Shown here piece after piece: positions 1-6,000 of a stretch of 8,504 bases of DNA; position 1 is the first letter of the stretch, and each line of letters begins with the position of its first letter. The notes beneath the pieces were generated by a model. That model was not told the origin of the DNA and made no database searches. It was given only the letters and a program-made list of their open reading frames with translations. Source of the DNA: an uncultured Amylibacter sp. (GTDB taxonomy: Bacteria; Pseudomonadota; Alphaproteobacteria; Rhodobacterales; Rhodobacteraceae); the NCBI GenBank assembly GCA_938001995.1, contig CALLAV010000208.1, positions 1-8,504 of the forward strand. Reading direction: 5' to 3'. A program made the position numbers and the translations under genes.

Positions 1-1694
1 AAGCGGCGATCATTTATGACAGCCCGATCACGGACAGCAAAGAAGCAATCACCTATGCGCAGTTGCAGGATCGTGTGGCCCGTTTGGGTGGCGCGTTGCA
101 GGCGCAAGGGATCACCAAAGGCGACCGTGTGATCATATATATGTCCATGACACCAGAGGCGATTATCGCCATGCTGGCCTGTTCGCGGATTGGTGCGATC
201 CATTCGGTGGTGTTTGGCGGGTTTGCCGCCAACGAGCTGGCGACGCGGATTGATGATGCGACCCCGAAAGCGATCATCGCGAGTTCTTGTGGGATCGAGC
301 CAGGCCGTGTGGTGGAATATAAACCTCTGCTGGACGAAGCAATCAGGCTGTCTGCGCATAAGCCAGACACCTGTATCATCTTTCAGCGCCCCCAAGCGGA
401 AGGCAGCTTGGTTGAAGGCCGTGATCTGGATTGGAATGCCGCGCAGATCGGCGTTGCCCCCGCGCCCTGTGTTGATGTGAACGGCAATGATCCAGTTTAT
501 ATCCTCTATACCTCTGGCACGACGGGCCAACCCAAAGGCGTTGTGCGCCATACGGGTGGGCATCTGGTTGCGCTGAACTGGACCATGAAGAACGTCTACA
601 ACATGGACCCCGGCGATGTGTTCTGGGCGGCGTCCGATGTGGGTTGGGTCGTGGGGCATTCGTACATTTGTTACGCGCCGCTGATCCACGGGAACACGAC
701 GATTGTGTTTGAAGGCAAGCCCGTGGGCACACCTGATGCGGGCACGTTCTGGCGTGTGATTGAAGAGCATAACGTGCGCGCGTTGTTTACCGCGCCCACG
801 GCGTTTCGCGCGATCAAGCGGGTCGATCCAAACGGCGAGTTCGTTAAGAAATACGACCTGTCCAAGCTGGATACCCTGTTCCTTGCGGGGGAGCGTGCGG
901 ACCCTGATACGATTGAATGGGCGCAGGACCAGTTGGGCGTGCCAGTGATCGATCACTGGTGGCAGACTGAAACGGGGTTCACGATGGTCGGCAATCCGAT
1001 GGGGATTGAACCGATGCCCGTCAAACTCGGCTCGCCCACCGTGCCGATGCCTGGCTATGACGTGCGCATTTTGTCTGATGAGGGCGAAGAACTGCCCGCA
1101 GGGGAGTTGGGGGCGATTGCGGTGAAATTGCCGCTGCCACCCGGGACTTTGCCAACACTGTGGAATGCAGAGGAGCGGTTCAAGTCGTCCTATCTGAATG
1201 CCTTTGAGGGGTACTACGAAACGGGTGACGCGGGTGTGAAGGACGAAGACGGATACCTTTACATCATGGCGCGGACCGACGATGTGATCAACGTGGCAGG
1301 CCATCGCCTGTCCACGGGGGGCATGGAAGAGGTTCTTGCGAGCCACCCTGACGTGGCAGAATGCGCTGTGATTGGTGTGGCGGATCAGCTGAAAGGGCAG
1401 TTGCCCATGGGATTCCTGTGCCTCAGCGCTGGTGTCGATAAGCCCCACGCCGATGTGGTGAAGGAATGTGTGACACTGGTGCGCGAAAAGATCGGGCCGG
1501 TTGCCGCGTTTAAGTTGGCTTGCGTGGTGGATCGTCTGCCCAAAACCCGTTCGGGCAAAATCCTGCGGGCCACTATGGCGAAGATCGCGGATGGGCAAGA
1601 GTTCAAGCTGCCCGCGACGATTGATGATCCCGTTATTCTTGATGAAATCGCCACAGCCCTAAAAGACCTTGGCTATCCCAGCAACACGTCCTAG
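1..1694 (+). CDS. prpE: Propionyl-CoA synthetase (acyl-CoA synthetase, ANL superfamily), 5'-truncated by window edge
   Basis: AMP-forming ligase that turns propionate, ATP and CoA into propionyl-CoA, AMP and PPi in the cytoplasm. The frame is open from the first complete codon at base 3 (AAIIYDSPITDS...), so the TTG at 63 is not the start; 563 residues are visible, and roughly 65 N-terminal residues of a typical ~630-residue PrpE lie outside. Seen directly: the ATP-binding loop YTSGTTGQPKGVV (from about base 507), the PrpE-like stretch FWAASDVGWVVGHSY, VGTPDAGTFWRVI, the A5 motif DHWWQTETG (about base 951), YETGDAG, the hinge ARTDDVINVAGHRLSTGG, and the C-terminal KTRSGKILRATM. The lysine at 1557-1559 matches the catalytic lysine that protein acetyltransferases modify in this family. 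DHWWQTETG and VGTPDAG favour PrpE over acetyl-CoA synthetase, although activity on acetate or other short acids is possible. The gene ends about 50 bases before a regulator on the same strand, with no clear terminator between them. Confidence 0.93.
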   Translation, partial: AAIIYDSPITDSKEAITYAQLQDRVARLGGALQAQGITKGDRVIIYMSMTPEAIIAMLACSRIGAIHSVVFGGFAANELATRIDDATPKAIIASSCGIEPGRVVEYKPLLDEAIRLSAHKPDTCIIFQRPQAEGSLVEGRDLDWNAAQIGVAPAPCVDVNGNDPVYILYTSGTTGQPKGVVRHTGGHLVALNWTMKNVYNMDPGDVFWAASDVGWVVGHSYICYAPLIHGNTTIVFEGKPVGTPDAGTFWRVIEEHNVRALFTAPTAFRAIKRVDPNGEFVKKYDLSKLDTLFLAGERADPDTIEWAQDQLGVPVIDHWWQTETGFTMVGNPMGIEPMPVKLGSPTVPMPGYDVRILSDEGEELPAGELGAIAVKLPLPPGTLPTLWNAEERFKSSYLNAFEGYYETGDAGVKDEDGYLYIMARTDDVINVAGHRLSTGGMEEVLASHPDVAECAVIGVADQLKGQLPMGFLCLSAGVDKPHADVVKECVTLVREKIGPVAAFKLACVVDRLPKTRSGKILRATMAKIADGQEFKLPATIDDPVILDEIATALKDLGYPSNTS

Positions 1695-1732
1695 GTTGCG
1701 CACGCGCAGTCCGTCTTTGCGTAATTTAGCGT

Positions 1733-1739
1733 AAGGAAG
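1733..1739 (+). promoter_or_regulatory. Ribosome binding site deciding the start of the response regulator
   Basis: The purine stretch AAGGAAG lies just before two adjacent in-frame start codons, TTG at 1743 and GTG at 1746. The AGGA core is 5 bases from TTG and 8 bases from GTG. The latter spacing and the stronger codon favour GTG at 1746. The choice changes the protein by one residue only. Confidence 0.55.
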
Positions 1740-1745
1740 AAATTG

Positions 1746-3065
1746 GTGCCCGTCCGTGTTTTGATTGTTGAACAAACTGACACGACACGCGACGCTTTTC
1801 TGTCTGTGCTTGAACGGGCTGGCATGGACGCCTATGGCGCAAGCTCTGTACCAGAAGCAGCGGAATTGTTTGCCAAACGTGGCGCACATATCGTTGTCTT
1901 GGATCTGTTGATGATATCGGGCAATGCGTTTGCGTTTATGGCAGGCGTATTGGGCGCGATGCCAAATACGCGCGTCATCGCCACCACAGCCAGTGGCGCT
2001 ATGCGACAAGCCAGCGCGGCAGTGACGCAAGGCGCATTCGATTACTTGGTAAAACCTATTGATTCAAAACGTCTTTTGCGCACTGTCAGAAATGCAATTG
2101 ACGGACGCTTTGAAACAAGTGCGGCGCAAGTTCCTTATGTCAAAGCGCTGTTTGGTGCGGCCCATACAGACATCGAACGCATGGCCCCAAGCATGGCCCC
2201 CATTTTAATCGAAGGCGAAGTGGGAACCTGTAAACAGGATTGTGCCGCGTTGATCCATGAACAGTCCCACCGTGCAAAGCTGCCTTTTGTTACGCGGGCC
2301 TGTGCAGCGTTTTCGGGCAAAAAGCTGGAACACTTGTTTTCGTCAACCTTGTTGCGCCATGGAGGAACCTTGTATCTGGAGGATGCAAACAAACTTTCGC
2401 TTGGTGTACAGACGCAGCTTTTGCGTTTCTTGCAAACGCCTGTTTTTGATGGTGATGCAGACGGTATAGAACATTCAAATGTGCGGATCATCTTGGGCAT
2501 TTCCAGCAATTTAGAAACCGAAGTTGACGCGGGGCGGTTTCGCGAAGACCTGTTTTATCGTCTAAAAGTGGTGCGCATTGTGTTGGCCCCATTGCACACA
2601 CGTGCAGCAGACATTCCGATGATTGCGCAGGCTTTTCTCAACCGCATGTCAAAAGACGCAAACAAGCCGCAAAAAGTGTTGGCTGATGATGCAGGGTCCA
2701 TTTTGTCGCGGATGACATGGACAGGAAACCACGGCGAATTGCGCCATGTTCTGGCCCAGGCTTTAAAGAACCACCGCTCTAAGGTGGTGCGCGCAGAAAT
2801 GCTGCCAGATGCGGTTTTAAAAGCGTTTGTGGATGTGACGCGCGCGGACCCGCCAGTGGATGAAAGCGTGTTTTTGAACAACGCGGACAGCTCTATTGCC
2901 GACTTGGTCAAGGCGGGTTGGGCGTTGGCGGATTTGGAACGTTTGGTCATCGAATTGACCATTTCACAAAACGGAGGGTCGGTTCCAAAGGCTGCAAAAC
3001 AACTGAGCGTTTCCCCCTCAACGCTGTATCGAAAACGCGAAGCATGGAGCGGTAAAACCCGCTGA
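1746..3065 (+). CDS. NtrC-family response regulator (receiver-AAA+-Fis HTH) lacking GAFTGA, with degenerate ATPase motifs
   Basis: Likely cytoplasmic DNA-binding response regulator, 439 residues from GTG. The receiver domain (about 3-118) keeps the phospho-acceptor D53 (VVLDLLM), T80/T81 and K103 (LVKPI), but the acidic pair before it is E9-Q10. The AAA+ domain (about 150-345) aligns with NtrC through PILIEGE, GVQTQLLRFLQ, VRIILGISSNLE, GRFREDLFYRL and LAPLHTRAADIP. Walker A reads GEVGTCKQ (157-164), with Cys for the usual Gly. Walker B ends LED instead of LDE. About 16 residues are missing between LEHLF (194-198) and GGT (206-208), which removes the sigma54-contacting GAFTGA loop. The sensor II arginine is replaced (NHGEL, G330). 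The arginine-finger positions R266 and R272 remain. The C-terminus (about 394-434) is a Fis-type helix-turn-helix (GGSVPKAAKQLSVSPSTLYRKR). The family otherwise activates sigma54 promoters; this member probably acts on sigma70 promoters or as a repressor, as known for R. capsulatus NtrC and HupR. No histidine kinase is adjacent. It is not PrpR, which has a different sensor domain, despite following prpE. Confidence 0.85.
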   Translation: MPVRVLIVEQTDTTRDAFLSVLERAGMDAYGASSVPEAAELFAKRGAHIVVLDLLMISGNAFAFMAGVLGAMPNTRVIATTASGAMRQASAAVTQGAFDYLVKPIDSKRLLRTVRNAIDGRFETSAAQVPYVKALFGAAHTDIERMAPSMAPILIEGEVGTCKQDCAALIHEQSHRAKLPFVTRACAAFSGKKLEHLFSSTLLRHGGTLYLEDANKLSLGVQTQLLRFLQTPVFDGDADGIEHSNVRIILGISSNLETEVDAGRFREDLFYRLKVVRIVLAPLHTRAADIPMIAQAFLNRMSKDANKPQKVLADDAGSILSRMTWTGNHGELRHVLAQALKNHRSKVVRAEMLPDAVLKAFVDVTRADPPVDESVFLNNADSSIADLVKAGWALADLERLVIELTISQNGGSVPKAAKQLSVSPSTLYRKREAWSGKTR

Positions 3066-3087
3066 TTTTGTTAATAAAACGCGGGTT
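3056..3087 (+). terminator. Hairpin across the regulator stop codon, possible weak terminator
   Basis: AACCCGC (3056-3062) is perfectly complementary to GCGGGTT (3081-3087). Inside it, TTTT (3066-3069) can pair with AAAA (3076-3079) around a GTTAAT loop. The TGA stop at 3063-3065 lies within the structure. No T-run follows the right arm, so this is not a standard intrinsic terminator. It could stabilise the mRNA 3' end, attenuate transcription or be chance. Confidence 0.4.
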
Positions 3088-3143
3088 CCCAATGGGGCAG
3101 TGCCGCTAGACTGTGTCGCTGTTGACGTGTTAACCACGAAATG

Positions 3144-3174
3144 TTGTGTTTCCTGCCCTTCGGCTCTTTACAAT
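3144..3174 (+). promoter_or_regulatory. Weak candidate sigma70 promoter for the SPOR gene
   Basis: TACAAT at 3169-3174 is a good -10 match. The best upstream partner is TTGTGT at 3144-3149, with a long 19-base spacer. The pair sits about 50 bases before the SPOR start in the 155-base gap after the regulator, where a promoter is expected. The -35 fit and spacing are poor, so only the -10 carries weight. Confidence 0.28.
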
Positions 3175-3220
3175 GTGGCAAAATAAAGGCACGTTTCCAA
3201 TCGTATCCTAGGGGGCTTAG

Positions 3221-4591
3221 ATGCGAAATTATCTTGATCATGCGGCACGTGCTGCGCTTGCTATTGTTGTTGCTGCCACATTGGCAGGACCCGTCACTGC
3301 GCAGTCCTTGCGCAAAGTGACGACACCGGCGGAAAATCCGCCAACATCCTTCAAAGGCAAACAATACGTGGACAGCCGCGGTTGTGTGTTTATTCGCGCA
3401 GGCTTTGGCGGGAAAACCACTTGGGTTCCGCGGGTGAACCGCCAGCGTAAAGTGTTCTGTTCCAAACGAAACACCCCGTCCTTGTCCAGCAGCCAACTGG
3501 CGTCTGTGCAAAATCAGGTGAACCCTGCTCCACAGGGTAAAGTGCTGGACCTGTCCGCACCTACGATCAAAACCGTGGCCGCACCTGTGCGCAAAACGGT
3601 CAAAGTTCCCCCAAAGAAGGTTGTGAAAACACTGCCGGCACAGCCCAAACGGGTTGTGGTTGCAAAACCCGCACCTGTGAAAACAGTGCGCGTCGTTCAG
3701 CCCAAGCCTGTGATTGTTCAGGCTGCGCCTACGCAGCGAGTGGCCGTGCGCGGACCTCAGAAAATTCATCCGGGCGATCTGGTGCGCAATTCGCGTGACG
3801 CAGCCGACAATGCAGGCCTGAACCGCCGTGTGGCTGTGGCTGCGCCACAAACACAAGTGGTGCGCCGTGTTATAACCGCACCCCAGCCCCAAATCGTGCG
3901 CCGAGTCGTCACTGTGCCCCAGCAGCAAGTTCAATCCGTTGCGCCAACACAAGTCACCCGCGTTGTTCGTCGCCAAGTGGCATCAGGTGCGCAGCAAATT
4001 CATCCAGGTGATCTGGTACGTGCCAACCGTTTGCAGGCCGCCGCAGCCGCCAACCAATCTATCAGAGTGACCAACGCCCCCGCAGCGCAGCGCAAAAAGA
4101 AGCGCGTGAATTATAATGTGCCGATCAGCGAATTGGTTGACCCGATCCACAAACTCCCGATCACTGGCTCGGTCATTGGTGCGGATGTGACCCGTCGTGG
4201 CGATGCGCAGATGCAGCAAGTGTGGACAAACACCGTGCCGCGCCGTTTGGTGAAGCAAAACCTGCAGGTGCGTATTGAACGTGTTGTGGTTGCCCCAAAC
4301 ACGCGCACTGTTAAGTCTAGCAAAAAGGTCGTCGTGCGACAGCAACGCCCTGCGGCCACATCGACAGGGCGCTATGTGCAAGTCGGGACTTTCGGGAACC
4401 CATCAAATGCACAACGCACCATTCGCCGTTTTCAATCAGGCGGTGTGCCTGTTGCCACGCGCAACATGTCGCGCGGCGGACGCAACCTGCAAGTGGTTCT
4501 GCTTGGCCCATTTGGCAGCAGCGCCCAAGCGCAATCCGCCATGCGCGCCGCACGCGGAGCTGGCTTTGGGGATGCGTTTTACGTGAAATAA
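3221..4591 (+). CDS. Exported SPOR-domain protein with basic repeat-rich linker
   Basis: Probable periplasmic, peptidoglycan-associated protein of 456 residues. It starts at ATG 3221 after AGGGGG (3210-3215). Residues 1-27 form a Sec signal peptide (hydrophobic AALAIVVAATLAGP, predicted cleavage VTA/QS). Residues 45-82 form a small domain with two cysteines (C55 in RGCVFIRAG, C80 in RKVFC) that could form a disulfide after export. Residues 100-380 are a low-complexity linker rich in V, P, Q, K and R, with several VVRRV-type units and two copies of IHPGDLVR (182-189, 260-267). The C-terminus (382-456, GRYVQVGTFGNPSNAQ to GAGFGDAFYVK) is a canonical SPOR fold, a family known to bind glycan strands stripped of stem peptides, often at division sites. 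No lytic or carboxypeptidase domain is present, so it is probably a binding or scaffold protein. The high arginine and lysine content suggests the linker contacts anionic cell-wall material; this is inference. Confidence 0.85.
   Translation: MRNYLDHAARAALAIVVAATLAGPVTAQSLRKVTTPAENPPTSFKGKQYVDSRGCVFIRAGFGGKTTWVPRVNRQRKVFCSKRNTPSLSSSQLASVQNQVNPAPQGKVLDLSAPTIKTVAAPVRKTVKVPPKKVVKTLPAQPKRVVVAKPAPVKTVRVVQPKPVIVQAAPTQRVAVRGPQKIHPGDLVRNSRDAADNAGLNRRVAVAAPQTQVVRRVITAPQPQIVRRVVTVPQQQVQSVAPTQVTRVVRRQVASGAQQIHPGDLVRANRLQAAAAANQSIRVTNAPAAQRKKKRVNYNVPISELVDPIHKLPITGSVIGADVTRRGDAQMQQVWTNTVPRRLVKQNLQVRIERVVVAPNTRTVKSSKKVVVRQQRPAATSTGRYVQVGTFGNPSNAQRTIRRFQSGGVPVATRNMSRGGRNLQVVLLGPFGSSAQAQSAMRAARGAGFGDAFYVK
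3764..4021 (+). repeat. Two copies of an IHPGDLVR-encoding repeat within the SPOR gene linker
   Basis: The copies are at 3764-3787 and 3998-4021. They encode identical IHPGDLVR octapeptides in similar settings (QKIHPGDLVRNSR and QQIHPGDLVRANR), 78 residues apart. The DNA differs only at a few positions within the copies, mostly third codon bases, so the peptide appears to be under selection. VVRRV-type segments lie between and around the copies. Confidence 0.8.
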
Positions 4592-4593
4592 GC

Positions 4594-4622
4594 CTGACAG
4601 AGGCAAGACAAAAGTCTATCAA
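4594..4622 (+). promoter_or_regulatory. Candidate sigma70 promoter for the 8-oxoguanine deaminase gene
   Basis: CTGACA (4594-4599, five of six matches to TTGACA) and TATCAA (4617-4622, four of six matches to TATAAT) are separated by exactly 17 bases. The -35 begins two bases after the SPOR stop codon. The predicted transcription start near 4629 falls inside the left arm of the adjoining terminator hairpin, so transcripts begun here would carry only part of the stem. This is a motif match only. Confidence 0.45.
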
Positions 4623-4647
4623 AACGGCGGCGCAAGCTGCCGTTTTT
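4621..4647 (+). terminator. Rho-independent terminator after the SPOR gene
   Basis: AAAACGGCGGC (4621-4631) pairs with GCTGCCGTTTT (4636-4646) over 11 base pairs with one G-U wobble. A GCAA tetraloop of the stable GNRA class closes the stem, and TTTTT (4643-4647) forms the U-tract. It lies 29 bases past the SPOR stop and 18 bases before the next start codon. Confidence 0.85.
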
Positions 4648-4665
4648 CGTTGAAAGGAACCCTAT

Positions 4666-6000
4666 ATGTCCCGCACTGTGATTAAAAACATCGGCCATTT
4701 GGTGACGATGGACGACACGCGCCGTGAATTGACGGACGTTGATATGGCCATTGAAAACGGTGTCATTACCGAAATCGGCACAGGGTTACGCGGGCAGGGC
4801 ATTGATGCAGCAGGCTGTGTTGTGACCCCCGGATTGGTGAACACGCATCACCATCTTTATCAAACCCTGACACGCGCTGTTCCAGGGGGGCAAGACGCGC
4901 TGTTGTTTGGGTGGCTGCAAACGCTCTATCCGATTTGGGGGCAGATGGGACCAGAGGAGTTTTATACATCCGCGCAAGTCGGGTTAGCGGAATTGGCGCT
5001 GTCTGGCTGTACCACCAGTTCCGATCACCAGTATATTTTCCCAAACGGCGCGACGCTCGATGACAGTATTGCAGCCGCGCAAGAGGTTGGCTTGCGCTTT
5101 CATGCTTCGCGCGGCTCCATGTCCATCGGCGAGAGCGACGGCGGGCTGCCCCCTGACAGTATGGTGGAAGACGAGAATGCCATTCTTGAAGATTGTATTC
5201 GTGTGATTGACCGCTTTCATGATTCAAGTAACGGCGCGATGACGCGTGTGGTGGTCGCACCCTGTTCGCCGTTTTCTGTCTCCACGGATTTGATGAAGAA
5301 CAGTGCGGCCCTCGCGCGGGACAAAGGCGTCATGTTGCACACGCATTTGGCGGAAAACGACGAAGACATTGCCTATTCGCTGGAAAAATTTGGCTGCCGC
5401 CCGGGCCAATACGCCGAAGATATGGGTTGGACGGGGGATGATGTCTGGCATGCGCATTGCGTAAAGTTGGATGCGCAAGAGATTGATTTATTTGCACAAA
5501 CAGGAACGGGTGTGGCCCATTGCCCTTGTTCCAATTGCCGCCTCGGGTCAGGGATCGCGCCCGTGCGGGCACTGCGGGATGCGGGCGTGCGTGTTGGGCT
5601 GGGCGTCGATGGGTCCGCGTCAAATGATGCGGGGCATTTGTTGGACGAAGCACGACAGGCGATGTTGCTGCAACGGGTGCAAAACGGTGCGGATGCTATG
5701 TCTGCCCGCGAAGCGTTGGAGATCGCCACATTGGGTGGGGCGCAGGTTTTAGGGCGCAAGGATGTAGGGTCGCTCGCTGTTGGTAAACGGGCTGATTTTG
5801 CGGTTTGGAACATGGTAAACTTGGCAGCGGCTGGCAACTGGGATCCCGTGGCGGCATTGCTGCTCACAGGGCCGCATTCCGTGCGCGATTTGTATGTCGA
5901 AGGCCGCGAGGTGGTGCAGGGTGGAGAAATGCAAACCCTTGATTTACCTGCAGTTATTGCGCGCCAAAACGGTATGGCAAAGCGATTGGCAGGGCTTTAA
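4666..6000 (+). CDS. 8-oxoguanine deaminase (amidohydrolase superfamily)
   Basis: Zinc-type deaminase of 444 residues, predicted to hydrolyse 8-oxoguanine to urate and ammonia in the cytoplasm, channelling oxidised guanine into purine catabolism. It starts at ATG 4666, with AAAGGA (4653-4658) seven bases upstream. Metal and catalytic positions seen: H61 and H63 (NTHHHLYQ), H227 and E230 (HTHLAEND), H264 (HAHCVKLD) and D315 (GVDGSASND). HCPCSNCRLGSGIAPVRALRDAG (285-307) and the GSASNDAGHLLDEARQAMLL region resemble the P. aeruginosa Pa0142 8-oxoguanine deaminase group. Relatives are often labelled hydroxyatrazine ethylaminohydrolase (AtzB) by automatic annotation; that name is probably wrong here, though distinguishing substrates from sequence alone is not certain. 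Its stop overlaps the stop of the opposing guanine deaminase, which supports a role in guanine breakdown. Confidence 0.82.
   Translation: MSRTVIKNIGHLVTMDDTRRELTDVDMAIENGVITEIGTGLRGQGIDAAGCVVTPGLVNTHHHLYQTLTRAVPGGQDALLFGWLQTLYPIWGQMGPEEFYTSAQVGLAELALSGCTTSSDHQYIFPNGATLDDSIAAAQEVGLRFHASRGSMSIGESDGGLPPDSMVEDENAILEDCIRVIDRFHDSSNGAMTRVVVAPCSPFSVSTDLMKNSAALARDKGVMLHTHLAENDEDIAYSLEKFGCRPGQYAEDMGWTGDDVWHAHCVKLDAQEIDLFAQTGTGVAHCPCSNCRLGSGIAPVRALRDAGVRVGLGVDGSASNDAGHLLDEARQAMLLQRVQNGADAMSAREALEIATLGGAQVLGRKDVGSLAVGKRADFAVWNMVNLAAAGNWDPVAALLLTGPHSVRDLYVEGREVVQGGEMQTLDLPAVIARQNGMAKRLAGL

Noticed and set aside
63..65. TTG at 63 as the start of prpE
   Set aside because: The frame is open upstream to the window edge and encodes family-like sequence; the gene is simply truncated by the window.
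1697..1708. TGCGCACGCGCA inverted repeat after prpE as a terminator
   Set aside because: The stem is only four to five pairs with a very small loop, and only a short TTT follows some distance away; more likely chance.
3071..3976. Minus-strand open frame of 301 codons opposite the SPOR gene
   Set aside because: Its His/Cys/Arg-rich composition is typical of an antisense shadow of a Val/Gln/Arg-rich gene; the plus strand has a signal peptide and a SPOR domain.
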